Shown: positions 22,191 to 36,780, counted from the first letter of the stretch. The stretch: 64,000 nt of DNA from Melieria omissa (GCA_963971225.1 OZ020267.1:52965590-53029589), one strand, 5' to 3'. Program-made: numbers and translations. Notes: generated from the letters alone by a model not told the origin.

Positions 22191-25100
22191 GCATGAAATC
22201 GTATCTTTCTAACGCCAGTTAATGTATTCCGATCGCTCGTATATAAAGCAAGATACAGATTGCTAAAACCATCTACTTGCACAGTAATGAATTTCGTTAA
22301 AGAGAGTTTATGATTTGATGCCAGCAAAATTTGATGACTGGTTTCCTAAAGAGAATTTAAACAAAGTCAAAGGTGAATGCTATTTTACGACTTAATATTA
22401 TCAAAATGTAATCTATATAAAAATCCACATGTAATTTATAAATAATCCAAATGTACTTCAATGCAGAAAAACCTTTTCAAATCAAATTTGCATCAAACTG
22501 TGTTCTTCTTCTTCGCATTGAAACATACTTAATTTTTTCAAGCTTTTAAACTGAACTTCAATCATTTAATTAACTAAAATCTGGCAACACTTAGCACTAA
22601 CAAAAAACTGATTAGCTAAATCAATTACTTTCCACTAACAATTTGAAAAAAAACTATTTTTATTACAAAATTTAAACAAACAGATTTCAATGCTCAAATG
22701 GAATTCTTAATTAATCCACAATAGACTCCATGCAATGAGGCTGACACAAACGTCAAATTTGCTGTCAAATAAAAATCAACTGAAAATTAAATCAACACTA
22801 CAAAAGCAATGATGCCGACTGCAAAATCAACACACGGCGCTGGAGAAAAATCCAATTTGATTGCATTGCAGAATTGTCAGCATTAAAAGTCAAAACAAAC
22901 AAATTTGTTAAAATTGCTGCAGTCGAGGGGCGAAAATCAACTGAAAGCGGCAAACAAGAAAAGGAACAATAAAAAATTATAACCATCTAAGGTGGAGGTA
23001 GTGAAGTGAGACAGAGACAGAGAGAGAGAGGGAGATGGTAAAGCACAGCCATGTCCGCCCCGACAGACGTTGTTGTGTCAATAGATGTCAAAAGCGAAAA
23101 TTGTGATGATGTGTTGAAAAATCAATGCATTTGGAAAAAAAACAAAAATTAAAAAGGCACAGTAACAGTCGATGTGGCAACGCCAGGCGCACAAGAAGCA
23201 CAAACAGCGACAAAAATAGCTGCCTGGCAGGCTGACTGACTGCCTGGCTGGCATTGTGCGGAACAAACGTAATAAAAGTGACGCATTGTTGACATTACCG
23301 AATTCATTACCGACACTTCCGAAATCTGTTTCATCTATAGTTGTGCGCTATTTGTCTCGTTCGCTTCGGGCTTTTGTTCGTTTACGTTGATAAAATGTTT
23401 GACGTTGTCGAATGGCATTTCTGCTATTTGCGTCAAATTGATTTGTAACAAAAATACAAAAAAAAATATTAAATTAAACAATTTTATTTGTGCGCCCAAA
23501 AACTACACACAACCAACCAACAACGTTGACAATTTTCGTTGCAGATGCGTCGACTTTGTCTATTTGCGATTCAAGCCGAGCGTAATGAAGCAAATATAAA
23601 GGTTCGAAAAAGTTCAGCACTGTGTAAAGTCATGAAATGTCATTGCACAATGTTAAATTTTTTATTAATTGCTGCAGTTGTGGAACAAACACAAATTCGG
23701 CGTTGCCACATTGTGGTTGAAGAGTGCCATGCAATGATAAAAACAATGGCGGCTTTACGCGTAGTTTTTGACGGACTTATTCAGCAATCGATGTTAAGAA
23801 TTATGCTGGATTTTTCAGAAAATCACAGTATTCGATTTGAAAATAAATCGATCGAAGTAGATGAATAGAACCGCCAAAGTTTGGGAATAAACTTAAATTG
23901 ATGAAATTTTGAGAACATATTTTTATGAATTTTGAATAGGTTCGATTTTTGGCTCTATGTAAGTCTCTCTCTTTCTACATGTGTTAAAAAGTTTTACAAA
24001 CATTTTAGAAATCGATCTGACATGACGTAGAGGCGAGGTTTTGTTAGTTTAGTTTAACTTAGGTTAGGTTTCTCTTTGCACGTTTCGGAAAGTTTATAAT
24101 TTTGTGAATAATTCAAACATAGGTTACATTAGGTTCAATAAGGTTATATGAGGTTACTTAAGTGAACTAAGGTTGAGGTTAATCGGTTAATGTTGAAAAA
24201 GTCCACTTAGATCCATATAGCGCAGTGTGTGACCACATTTTAGAGAAACTTGACTACGTTCGATTTTCCGAACTGTCTAGAAAGTTTTTATTAATTTTTT
24301 TTTTAATTTTTTTATTTTTTTTTTATATTTTTTAATTTTAATTTTTTTAATTTTTCATTTAATTTGTTATTATTTCTTATTAATAATCCAGTAAAACAAA
24401 AAATAAATGTTAACAGTTCATCGATAAAACTAGAATATTTGCATCAAGTTCAGACACCGAAAACCCTCCTTATGACCAAAACTTTAAAAGAATTCGAAAG
24501 ACATATTTAATAAAAAATAATTCACTATCTACCAATATGGCAACACTCTATGAACTGGTACAATAATAAACATCAATATTTGTCATTTCCAACAAAATAA
24601 GTTTTATTGAATCTAACTTCCTTTGTTTGATCATGTTTGATGAATGTTGTATTGTTGAGTGACTGTTGCTGCCTCAATTAAATATTCAAAATGTTTCCGG
24701 TGCTACCTATGATGGCATGTAAGAGTGGGTGGGCTCAATACACATAATTGTGAACAGCAGTTCCAACTTAAAGTCCACCCAAAAGTGATGGCCGCACACC
24801 TGCAACCCCTTCAGTAGCTGTCAACTCGGCAGAATTACACTCGGCAGGTGATTGGCAGCTCCATCAAGTCAACACTCAGCTCGGTGCCACAGCGCCAAAT
24901 TTCAGTCGACGGTGCGTTAATTGCAAATTTGCAGGTAGCAGCAAATCATGGAAATTCCACCATTGAAATCAAATTCAAATTCGCACAATTGAAAGCTCCA
25001 AATGGTTTTGTTTAAATAATTAAATAGATTTTACTGAATTCTGTGTCTGTGCCGTCGCGACCATCTGCCATCTAATGAATATTTCAGTAATTGTAAATGT

Positions 25101-25317
25101 CAATAAACACACTTACACCGGTGCGCTGTGCGCCAAAGCTGTCAATTAGATTGTTGAAATTTTATATTTCAAATAAATTTAGCAAAAAGGGGGCCGTCTG
25201 CTCTCAAACAGGCACTAAGTAGGGTCCAGTATTTGATTGTCGATTTTGTTGTTGTTGTTGTTATTTGCAGTTTATACGAGTATGAACTGCTAGTGAGCTA
25301 ATTGAACTTCCGGCATT

Positions 25318-25320
<3 letters not shown>
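22191..25320. other. non-coding DNA
   Basis: Mostly AT-rich, with a GA-rich stretch at about 23010-23035, AGGTTA-type repeats scattered at 24055-24180, and a T-rich stretch at 24290-24380. A TATATAAAG box is present at about 22241 without other promoter support. A 109-codon frame at 23539-23868 matches no family I know. Positions 24700-25150 are less repetitive. Confidence 0.45.

Positions 25321-25350
<30 letters not shown>
25321..25350. repeat. (AC)15 microsatellite
   Basis: Uninterrupted AC dinucleotide run of 30 bp. Confidence 0.97.
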
Positions 25351-25355
<5 letters not shown>

Positions 25356-28300
25356 TGTATGTCTAATTATGATTTATTGTGTAATTGCTTACTGCAATTT
25401 GCGTTGACAGTATTGTTGCCAGCAGTAGAATAAGAAGAAGATTGAAAGTAGTACAATTGCTGTTGAGACTCCAGGGATATCAATTCCAGAAGACATATTG
25501 AACATGAACATGAACATGACTGTTAGTAATTTTGCTCAAAAAACCTCTCAACTGAATTTGTTCTTTTTAAACTCTTTAAACCACATCCAACTCGTTGAAG
25601 CCTGAAACCACTGCAACTTTCTTTTTTCAACCATGTTTCCTACTTCTACGCTTACGAGAGTAAACTTGCAAACCATACTTCTTCTATTTTATTATTGCAT
25701 CGCTTTCTGAAAGAAAATCTTATATGAATTTTACTATTTTTGAAAGGCAAAATAAATATGATACAAAAAAACTAAAAAATATTTATTCATACAAAATTAT
25801 TCAACCCTCTTCTGAAGCATTTCAAATAGGCGTTCAAGATATATTAGATTGGTCGGGCCTTCCTACGCCCCTTCCGGACGCCCTATGCGTCAACTACTAA
25901 TTTTTGTCAATGAAGGGCGGTTTTGTGCCAGCACCAACGAAGCTATTCCTGCCTCCTTTGAATGTCATTAGGTCATACAAATTTTAGAACAAAGTGCGGT
26001 AATAAATTCCACCGTAGTTGCTGCTTCGCCGCATTGTCATTGCTTTCACTTAGCTTGTGGCCGATTCTTGGCAATTGCCCCTAATTTTCTCTAAACATAT
26101 ATCAGAATAAACCCAATCAATGCTGTCAGATTAGATAAACTTTTTTACATCCATAACAACCTGTCACCGGGTTACGTATTGCTGCAAAAGTTCTCTCCAG
26201 GCGCCTCTACTGCTTCTGCTTTTTCATTGGTCCTTCCACAGAAGATACGATCTCCCTTTTCACAATCGCAATCTAACGGCAGCGTTGAACACCTCTGATT
26301 AAGAGATATTGTCAGCCATCAATTTGAATATTGAAATTTTTCAATTTGAATATTGAAATTTAAGTTTTTAGTTACATGAAATTGTAGTGAAAGTCATGGT
26401 AGCAAAACCATATGTTCGAGGGTTTTAAATATTGAAATTCTTTACTACATTTCTTTAATCTGTTTTATTTTTATAATCTGCATTGTTCTTACTTTAGCTT
26501 ATTGATTACATATTATTAAAAAAAAATTATTATTAATGAATTTTAAGTTTTTTATGACTGTAACACTGAACAGTATCGAATGATGGTCTGACACTTTGAG
26601 CTGCCTACCTGTAACGATCACTGAATCTTATTTACAATTTAAAAAAGTATTATGATGGGACATTAAGTTTTAAAACAGCCAGTTTTAGACTCAAATAACC
26701 CATGAGAATATATGCTTTTGTAGGAAAAATATGCATGTGATGTGGCAGTTGGTTTCAGCAAATTAAAACAAACCGCAACTTATTCTGGTTTCGAGCACTT
26801 TGCCACTGTGTTTCGATTAGGTTTTAATATTTTCTCTCGAGATCACCACTGAAAAATTGCTGAAAAGCATCAAGAATCAGTTCCATGTACTCGTTCTATC
26901 TTTCAAGACTCATGAAAAATGTTGTGTGTCAATCCACGGAAACAAATGTCACAGTTCCGCGTTTTTGGTGACCAAAACAAGGCCAACGGAATATGTAAGC
27001 AAAATAATGCAAACGATAGTAAACAATTTATTATTGCATTAAAAATGCGGTCATGCCAAGGTGAGACTGCAAAATATGCAGTTTTATGTAAAAAAATATA
27101 AAAATCAAGAAATTTTGTAAAAACCGAAAAACTGATGAGCAATGAAATACGCCAATTCGTCGGTGCTTGTGCTGCGTGCGTTTCATTTAATGTTGAGCAG
27201 TGGTGCTGCCCTCTCAAGTCGAATAAACTGTCATTAATTTATAAATCGGTCAGATAAACACTGCAGATCAGTGATGACTTTTCGCGAGTGGCAGAATGGT
27301 CATCACTGCTGTAGACCGAACTGAACCGAACGCAAAGCTCTGCTACAACAGCGAAACACATCCCAACGCTTCATAACAAGCCGTCTGTCCGTCTGCAGCA
27401 ATTGAATTCAGTGCACTTTCGTTCTATGTTTACCCAAAAATGAAGACACATTCCCCCCCTCGCCTTCTTCCACTTGCCTGCGCCCAGCATGCATCCACTC
27501 GCACTCGCAAGTGTGTGTGTGTGTCCTTCGTGCTGTGTGTTTGTGTGCGTATTTGCCTGCTTTTCTTCAGCCGCCAGCACACTTCAACGCTAATGAAATG
27601 CAAATGCTCGACCGTGTGGGTGTGGGTGTGGTCGTGTGCCGCACTACTCGCATACGTCTGTGTATGCGACTTGAACATTGCAGCAGCCAACGTCAACGGC
27701 CAAGTTCGAGCAACTTAATTAATTTTGCCAACAATTTCACTTTTGACAGTGTGGCAAATTTTATAAATAGTTTTCACAATTAAATTTGTTGAATTTTTCA
27801 TGATTTCCAAAATGATAATTTCACCATTTCACACTCCGAGTCCATTAGGCAAATTTAAAATTGGCTAAATTCATTGAAAGGATTTTCATTTCTATTTTTC
27901 GAATTTTCTTTGTCATTTGCACTTTGTGTTTCTTTGACTGAAGTGAGTTGAAATGCTGCATTTAATGTGATTAAATTAACACAGAACTTGCGCCACCAAG
28001 TTTTCAACACCTTCGCCGCGAATCTTTGCACTGCGCACAATTAGAGCCAATTCCATTTGCAAATGAAATTAACCCCCTCACCCTCACCCTAGCGCTGTGC
28101 CACTCACATCGATGGCGCCATTTTGCCTGCAGTTAACGGTGAACATTTTTCGGCAAATGGCCGCAAGTGAGCGCGAACGCACTTTGCACGACTTCGAACC
28201 ATTGCATTGGCTCGAAGTCGTGTTGGGGCAGGAAGACTGCAGTGGTGTTTGGCCGAGGTTGCCACTTTTGCCTCCGCATTAGCGAATTCAATTTGCATTT

Positions 28301-28689
28301 TAGCTGGAATTGCAATTTTTTGCAAACACTAGAAACATCAAATTAATTGCATGTTATCAGATTTTGCTATTTTGGCTCACTAAACGTCCACTAAGTAGCT
28401 TTTAGTTATGCAATCATGTGTCAAATGACTAATTGACTTTTCATGTATTTAATTAGTCACTAAATACAATTAATTAACCGTTTATTATTTTCAATTGCTA
28501 CATGATTGCGATGACTGTTGTGATTGAAAATTTATTACAAATGCAGTACTTTAATTAAATGCATAATTGTTCAATTAAAGCTATTTGTAGGCAATCTAAC
28601 TAACTAATACTTATTAACTAATGAACTAACAACTAACTCATTAAACATTTTTATTGATACGATTTATAAAAATTGTATTGGTATGATCT
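25351..28689. other. non-coding DNA with one possible LINE scrap
   Basis: Nothing gene-like. At 26150-26300 (minus) a weak reading with LLWKDQ and GENF resembles the segment at 38281-38400. A 21-bp unit (CAATTTGAATATTGAAATTT) is duplicated at about 26320-26365. TG/CA-rich sequence lies at 27500-27670. Positions 27800-28700 are AT-rich intron-like DNA. Confidence 0.4.
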
Positions 28690-30140
28690 ATAACAATTTT
28701 TAATGAGTTCGTTAGTTAGTTAGTTAATTTAGTTAGTTAACTAGTTTAATTAGTTGAGTTAGTTTAGTTAGTTAATAAGTTGAGTTAGTTTAGTTTTTTA
28801 AATTAGTTTAGTTATTTTAGTTAGTTTATTTAGTTTAGTTAGATTAAATAGTTTAGTAAGATAGTTAGTTAGTAAGTTGAGTTAGTTTAGTTTAGTTAGT
28901 TTAGTTAGTAGACTTAGGTTTGTTAGATTAAATAGTTTAGTTAGATAGTTAGTCAGTTACTTTAGTTAGTTTAGTAAGTTTAGTTAGTTTAGCTAGTTTA
29001 GTTAGTTTAGTTAGTTTAGTTAGTTTAGTTAGTTTAGTTAGTTTAGTTAGTTTAGTTAGTTTAGTTAGTTTAGTTAGTTTAGTTAGTTTAGTTAGTTTAG
29101 TTAGTTTAGTTAGTTTAGTTAGTTTAGTTAGTTTAGTTAGTTTAGTTAGTTTAGTTAGTTTAGTTAGTTTAGTTAGTTTAGTTAGTTTAGTTAGTTTAGT
29201 TAGTTTAGTTAGTTTAGTTAGTTTAGTTAGTTTAGTTAGTTTAGTTAGTTTAGTTAGTTTAGTTAGTTTAGTTAGTTTAGTTAGTTTAGTTAGTTTAGTT
29301 AGTTTAGTTAGTTTAGTTAGTTTAGTTAGTTTAGTTAGTTTAGTTAGTTTAGTTAGTTTAGTTAGTTTAGTTAGTTTAGTTAGTTTAGTTAGTTTAGTTA
29401 GTTTAGTTAGTTTAGTTAGTTTAGTTAGTTTAGTTAGTTTAGTTAGTTTAGTTAGTTTAGTTAGTTTAGTTAGTTTAGTTAGTTTAGTTAGTTTAGTTAG
29501 TTTAGTTAGTTTAGTTAGTTTAGTTAGTTTAGTTAGTTTAGTTAGTTTAGGTAGTTTAGTTAGTTTAGTTAGTTTAGTTAGTTTAGTTAGTTCAGTTAGT
29601 TTAGTTAGTTTAGTTAGGTTAGTTATTTACGTCGTTTAGTCAGTTATTTAGTTTTGAGGAACAATAAATTTGTTCGCATTAGTTAAATGTTAATTTATTA
29701 TTTGAATTAGTTAGTTTAGTTAGTTTAATTAGTTTAGCTAGTTTAGCTAGTTGAGTTAGGTTAGTTAGATTAAATATTTTAGTTAGATAATTAGTAAGTA
29801 AGTTGATTTAGTTTAGTAAGATTAGTTATTTAACTCAGGTTAGTTAGTTAAGTCGCTTAGTTAGTTAGTTTTGACAAACAACAAATTTGTTCGCATTAGT
29901 CAAATGTTAATTTAGAATTTGAATTAGTTAGTTTACTTAGTTAAATTAGTTTAGTTAGTTTAGTTAGTTGAGTTAGGTTAGTTAGATTAAATAGTTTAGT
30001 TATATAGTTAGTAAGTAAGTTGAGTTAGTTTAGTTATTTTAGTTAGTTTAGTTAAGTTAGTTAGTTAAGTCGTTTAGTTAGTTAGTTTTGACAAACAATT
30101 AATTTGTTCGCATTAGTTAAATGTTGATTTAGAATTTGAA
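28690..30140. repeat. 9-bp satellite GTTTAGTTA with 217-bp higher-order units
   Basis: From about 28991 to 29610 the 9-mer GTTTAGTTA is repeated some 60-70 times with very few variants. Degenerate TTAG/TTAGT arrays flank it on both sides from about 28690. On the right, three higher-order units each contain TGTTCGCATTAGT, at 29671, 29888 and 30105: exact spacing 217 bp twice. The array therefore has both a short and a long period. Confidence 0.95.
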
Positions 30141-33100
30141 TTGGCAATAAAACTTGCTGGCATTTGAGAACTTAAAAGAATCAATTGTCAATTACGAACA
30201 ATTAATTAAAATTTGAAATATATTGAGAATGAATTGGTATTTTAATTAATTATTCACTTATTCAAACAAACAAAATACTTTCTTTCATTTACAAATAGCA
30301 AACCTCTGAGATTATGATAACTGACTATGAACAAATTCCTTATTCAAATAATTGAAAATGGACCTAACACTTTAGACATCTGCCTTACACGTTCAACCTT
30401 TGGATTATCCTTCCAGCTTTACATAGGTTTATACAAATATATAACTTTCGTTTGCGTTATTGATTAACCATTGTTCAGAGTTTTCAAAGGAGATGATTTG
30501 GAAATTCCATTGGCGAAAATATTCGCACTTATTGCCATCTCCGAATCAATTTAACCATCTTTGAACAAAAATATTAATTCCCGTTTTCTTGTTTTTCTTG
30601 CAGGTATGTTTCGTTTTACTTTACTCTCCCATAATCCCAGTTGTCAAAATATTTGAATGCAAAAAAGGTAAGCTTTGCGCTTCAACGTTTCGCTTTGAGT
30701 TATTGGAATGCCGTCACTGTCGTCTCGAGCTCAGCGCTGCTCGTCAAAAAAGGAACGGAAACTTGCGAGCAAATATTCTAAAATATTTAAGCTGCCGCAG
30801 CGACGAAAACAGCCGCGGCGCAAACGCCCAGAAGTACAGAGAATTGGAAACAAAGAAAATTTCACCTTCACGCTGTGCGCACAAAACAACACAAACAAAA
30901 AATAAGAAGCAACTACAAACGCGTTGCCCGCTGTGCATTACTTAAGTGCGGTCGCGGTCGCGGTCGAGTGTGCAACGGGCGGCGCCCAGTGCGGCCACAG
31001 CCGCAGCCTTGTCATAATTTATTTACGCGAAATATTCTCATCCGCAACTCTTATTTATTTTCCGCCGCTCCAGCTCCAGCTTCAAATTAATTTAATATGC
31101 AGCACTTAACAATGTTGTTCGTGGTGCTTGGCGTGGGCTGTGTTGTTATTGTATGTTTGTATATATTTTGTTGATATGTGTATGTTAGTAGTTGTTGTTG
31201 TATTTCGGTCAATAGGCACCGAATTGCGAGCAACGCGCCCAACTTTCACTGCACTCGAGTTCGAGTTTGAGTTCGACTACAAGTTCAGTGGGGCGAAAGG
31301 ACAAAGAGGGTGTGGGGGGGGGGGCGGGTTGAGCTTAAACAGCGAATGCACGAAATATTTATGCGCACACCACACAAACCAAATAGCAGCAATATTTTTA
31401 ACTTCACTGCTATGATTTGATTTCAACTCAATGCTGGCGCCTACTTTGGCCATTTGTCTGATTGATTCTTGGGGCGAAACGAGTCGAATGGAGGCGAGTC
31501 GATAAATCGCCGCAAACAAATGGGGAAAGCATATTGAAAATTATACCATTTCATGCTTATTTATGTGGAAAAAAAGGAGAAGAAAAAAACCATGAAATTT
31601 AAATTGGGTTGAGTCCTTAGTGAAGGCGGTCGAAGAGAATTTTCCCGCCAAACTTTTGCGCGCAATTACCGAATGCACAAATTTCTTTAATGCTGTGAGG
31701 AAGTAGAAGAAGAAGAAGACGAAAATATTTCTTGATATTAATGCAAATAACACAAGTAAAAGGCATTTAATTTTCATTTCATCTTAATCGACTTGAAAGC
31801 TTTTGTTAAAAGTTTGTTTTCAATGCAATTTGTAGTGAAAGCAAAGATGATTTCACTGCAATGCAATAACAACAAAATGCAAACTAAAAGAAATTTTGAA
31901 CAATTCTCTGAACATTTAACTTTTATTTGTATTAACTGAAAAAAAGATAAACCAAATAATTAATAGTAAAAGTAATAGAATTTTAGTAGTTGTTTTAAAA
32001 CTGGTTGCCGCATTATTAAAAATTATTTTATTCAAACAAGTGCGTAGAAAATATTTCAAAAGGAAATGCAAAAAAATATAAAATTTCGTTCTTACGAAAT
32101 CGACAACAACAACTAAAAAAGACGTCAATTTTGATGTAAAATTTCTGAAAAAATTATTCTGAACAAGAATTAAGGAACTTGGAGTTGTGGTATTGAGATG
32201 AAGTTTTTTCTAAATGTTCTCAAGTCTCGCAGCATTAATAATTGTGTACACATTTTTCAATTTTCCAAAAATTTTTAAATCAAAACATTTTGTAAAAATT
32301 TTTAAATGTTTTTTTTTAAAGGGTTGTGATTTTGTATGCAACGTGTTCATCTCTAAATTAAATTTTAAACTTTTTAGAGTTGTGAAAAGTCACTTGCCTA
32401 GAGAACTAAAAAAACATTGAATTTTAATTTTTTCATTTCAACAGATTTAAATTGAATAATTTTCGTCAAACATTTGTAATTATTTTAATGATTTTTAATA
32501 ATTATTATAATTTTTATTACAATAAAAGTAATTTAATATTTTTGCCGTAATCTAACGAAGACTTGTTGAATTCCACTCTTAATTAATTACCAAAATGTGA
32601 AAAATTCTGCATAAACATAAAATTAAAAGCCATATCTAAAATGCAAAATGCTACTTTCATCCTGCCATTAAAATGTGCTCATTAAATTTTGCAAAGCGCC
32701 CGCGAAATTATGCCAATTTAAAACTGATGCTTAAGAGTTGCGTTGCCTGCGCCCAAAACTCATTAAACACACGAAAAGTGTAACACACAAACAACAAACA
32801 GAAAACCAAAACAACAAAAAAAGGACGGAGAAAATTTACACAAAAAAGTAGAACAAATTAACATAAAAAATTAAAACGCCTTCAACGCTGTGAAAATCTG
32901 ATAAAGAAACAACGGCAACAACAAAAACAAACACAATGGCAAACAACAAACTGCAGCGGTGCGCGACGAAAGGCAAACCTAACCCAAAAAGACTGACAGA
33001 GAGCATGAAAGCAACGAACAAGGCACAACTGGAGAAAGAAAACGCTAATTACTGCACAATTGTTGGCGTTGGCAGACTGCAGTAAAAATCCGCAACGATA

Positions 33101-34359
33101 ACAATTGCTGCAACAACGAACAAACGAGCGGCCAGCGACAACGCAGCGGCAACACTGCCGCAGTGACGCAAGCACGCGCGCGCAGCACACACACACATAT
33201 ATGTATGTATGTATGTGTATAGAGAGAGAATGTCAGGCGAGATTATGGCCAAGTTAAAAGCGCACCCGGCCACGCGCTGCACGCCCAACAAATTTTACTT
33301 TATTTCACTTTTCTGTTGAATTGCAAAGAACAACAAAAAACAATGGCGGGCGTAAACTGAGCTGAAACTAAACGAGGGGAGGAATCGCAAAACAATGCAA
33401 AAAGAAAGTCAGCAAATGTTGGCACAGGGTGGCGAAGGGTTTGAGGTGAATGAAAGAAGCGGGCGTCGGCGAAAATTGTGCGCGAATGTCGCAACGAAAT
33501 TGCCGCACAATAATACCAACAAAAAAATAACAACAATAACAAATATAACAACAAAAAAATCACTACTCGACGGAGTAATAACGGTGACAACGATTTTCAG
33601 CGAACATGTGGACCCTGTGTGTGCAGGGTGCACTATATGCAAAATTTTAATACAACTTTATGTAGAAAAATGATAACAAAACATTTTGTTTGCGTTAGGT
33701 TTTTTTTTAATTTTTTTATTAATTAAAAGCAAACTGTAAGCGCTCAATTGCATGTGACACAACGTAGTAGATGAAGACGAGGAGTAATTAAAAATAAACA
33801 ACAACAAAATTTTAAAAATTGTAATATTGACCTACGAGGAAAGAATCAAATCAACACTGACCTATCACGTCGGTGACCTGTTGCACGGTCACTCATCATT
33901 GAAGAGGTATTACGAAATTTCGGGCATGGTATGAAGTATCGTTGTATGTAACTTTTTTAGCTACAAAATTAATACTCGAATGCAAAGGTTCAACTCAAAG
34001 CGACTCAAAAAGTTAGGTTATGTTAGGGAAGGGATGTGTGTGGCAAGCACTTCCACTCGGAGACCCTGTTGGGTCCATTTTTTTTCAGAAAACCGGTGTC
34101 CTTTCATTACAGGGATCACTGTAGATCCAAACGGGATCTTTTGGGAACCATTTGGTCTGGGCGAGGAAATTGTGTAGCTCGGTTATCTGTGCATCCGCTA
34201 CTTCCCCGACCCCAGCAAAGAACCTTGCCCCAAGAGTCTAGAGTTTTGGGGCGACTCGAAAAGAAAACCATTATCTCTGCATGAAACTGAAGGCTTCATT
34301 TAGCATAGTTCGAAAAATACAGTTTAAGTCAACTATGTACCGTTTTGTTCCATAACTTG
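30141..34359. other. non-coding DNA
   Basis: GC-richer, less repetitive segments lie at 30650-31300 and 32900-33500, the latter ending in a TATG microsatellite at about 33197-33217. AT-rich DNA fills 31700-32650. Positions 33990-34280 have a repeat-like look (TGGGTCCA, GGGATCTTTTGGG) that I cannot name. No exon is supported. Confidence 0.45.
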
Positions 34360-35190
34360 TATCATTTTGAAGTTAATTCCATTGAGTCTCTTTCATAGAA
34401 ACCAAAAAACAGAAACAGTCGATGTTCACAAGCTTCGTTTTAGGCCAATTTTTCATCAACCACATCATTCGCCATAGACAGCAACAAGTGGTAATTACTT
34501 GGTGTGAGGTCCAAACTATGAGGTGGATTCATAAGAACCTTCCAACCCAGCTCGCGGAGCTTCTACCAAGTCACTAACGATTCTACCGAGTCACCTGGCG
34601 TTGTCCTGAAAGAACACAATTCTTCTCCTATTGGTCAAAGCAGGCCTCTTCTGAGTGATTGTTTTCTTTAGGCAGTGCAATAGTTTACAGTACAAGTCCG
34701 AATTAAGAATTTGGTCATAGGAGAGCAGCCCATAGTAAATTATTGTTTTCCCCTCCCGCCAAGTGCACAGGAAAACCTTCTTGATTGTCAATCCTGCTTT
34801 TGTCAAAATTTGCTTATCTGCTATGTTTTCACTTGAAGTGGTTGTATGTGATCCAATTTGCATCAATAGTCACCATCCACTTCAGAAATGGATCGATTTG
34901 GTTTCGATTCAGAAACATTCCATTTAGCAATTTCATCGTATATGGAAATGAGGTTTTTCGCGGTAACTCTTGTCGAACACACAGCTTCTTTTTGTATCCA
35001 CCACTATTCAAGTAGTTCCAAACTGTTCTTATGTGGAATCTTAAGCTCCTGGACCCCCAAAACAGTGCTTACACGACAATTGGACTCGACCATTTTTTCT
35101 GATTTGTTTGAACTTCCAGAGCGTTTTAGGTTTTTGACATCAAAATTATCGGAAAGAAATAAACAAAATTAAAATTGCACTTGATTGATA
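34360..35190 (-). pseudogene. mariner-family element remnant, copy 2
   Basis: Minus-strand frames give, in order, TVWNYLNSGGYKKKL, FLKWMVTIDANWITYN (first catalytic Asp kept, though the usual GDE is IDA), LTIKKVFLCTWREGK, IIYYGLLSYDQILNSDLY, QKRPALTNRRRIVFFQDNAR (second catalytic Asp kept). This is the mariner DD34D transposase order. Frameshifts and stops before and after these blocks make it a pseudogene. It is better preserved than copy 1 at 21045-22190 and lacks the MITE found there. Confidence 0.88.
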
Positions 35191-36780
35191 GAATCTATTG
35201 GAAAAATACTGGATTTCTTTTCACTACATCTTATTTACCTAATGAAACCTTTTTAAGCCATTTACATACCTACATATATGTATATGTCTACATTTGAGAT
35301 ATTGGCAAAGTTTTTTAGAAAACACTAATTTGATTGCTGTGCAACTGCCAAAAACCAGAGTCCAGTATTTGGCAATGCCGAGTTTCCAGCATTCGAGATT
35401 GTAGAATTGTACGCCTCAGTGACAATGACAGGTGGTGCAAACATAATAACAGTTGTTGCTGTTGCCTCGAATTCGCGCTGTTGTGGGTAGAAGCTTATAT
35501 TTGTTGACGTTTTTTTTGTTTTTGTTCGTATTTTGGCGCATTTGTGCCGCATGCGGCATTGGGCGCCGAGCGCTCAGCGCGTCTATCTGCATGCGACGAG
35601 TCCATTGTGTTCAAACCAGTGCTGCCTGCCATTGTTGTCGTTGTTGTAGTTGTTGCTGTTGCTGCTGTTGGCAGCAGCCGTTGGCGTGCAAGGTAACAAA
35701 ACGCTGACAGTTGAAATAGCAAATTACAAAGTTAACAAAAGCAACAAACTTGAACAAACATTTTCCGTATTTGACTTTCTTTGCTGTTCGGCTGCAGCTG
35801 CTGCGTCCGTCCAGTTTGTCGGTGCCACTTGCTGCGCAGTCAGCGATGGGTTTAAATTTTTAATTTTTACATTTACTCGCGTTGTTACTTTGCTGCTGCC
35901 AGTGTTGCCATAACTGTCGGAATATTTAAGTTTTCGTTTGTTGTTGCTGTTGTTTTATCTGCTTAGCCAGCGCACTTTATTTTCAGTCGCAACTGTTGTC
36001 ATTGTGTTGCTGCCGTTGCTGTGCGTTAAAAAATACCTAAACTAACTGGCGTTCTACATAGATTGTGTCATTGTTGTTGTTTTTTTTGTGCTTTAGAAAT
36101 TATTATTAAACAAATGTGGGACAAGGATAAGGACTCTACTGCGCCTTAGTGCTGCTGCTGCCTTCAACTGTTTTCTTTTCGTTGTCTGGTGTTTGTTTTT
36201 GCTTTAGTTGTTAATTTGCTATTTGTGTGTTTGCTTTGTCGTTGTTGTCACTGCAAGTTGTAAGCGATTGTTGTTGACAATAAGTCGCCTGCACCTTTAG
36301 AATGCGCAAACACATATCAAACGTTGTTGTTTTTATACAAAAGTTGGCTAATTGTGTCTGTAAGGGTTGAAAGGAGGAAAAGTAAATATAGCTTTTTCTG
36401 GACAAAGGCGCTTCGAGGATACGGAACCAATGAGTTGTTAGTGAAGGCAACAAATCATTTGGTGTTATTTACCTTTTTTTCAAAGAGTCATTAGAGTTTT
36501 ACTCCTACAAGTTTTATCCAACGATTTTAAATGATTTGGAAGAACTCCAGATTGATGTGAAAGGATTCTATTGAAGTGCATGTTTCTTCACTGCGCTTCT
36601 TTTTATGGAGAATTTAAATAATGTCAAACAATCAGGGATCATATAAAGTGAAGTTTTTAATAAGATCGCTTTAGAAAATTAAGGCACTTGGTTGCTTTCG
36701 TTTACACACCAAACACGCGATTGCTCCAATGTTCCAAAGGACATGTCCAGAACATTCTGGTTCTGCGATTTTGAAGTCAT
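35191..36780. other. non-coding, trinucleotide-rich
   Basis: Positions 35440-36250 are rich in TTG/GCTGTTGCTG-type runs that create long false frames on both strands. No domain seen. Confidence 0.5.

Noticed and set aside
22238..22280. TATATAAAG as a possible core promoter
   Set aside because: No initiator at the right distance and no downstream coding region; a chance match is likely in AT-rich DNA.
23539..23868. 109-codon plus-strand frame preceded by a TTGCAG acceptor-like site
   Set aside because: No recognisable domain, no donor or promoter logic, and no support as a cpo exon; left unannotated as a gene.
24055..24180. AGGTTA-like repeats as possible telomeric (TTAGG) sequence
   Set aside because: The units are irregularly spaced and not tandem; flies also lack TTAGG telomeres.
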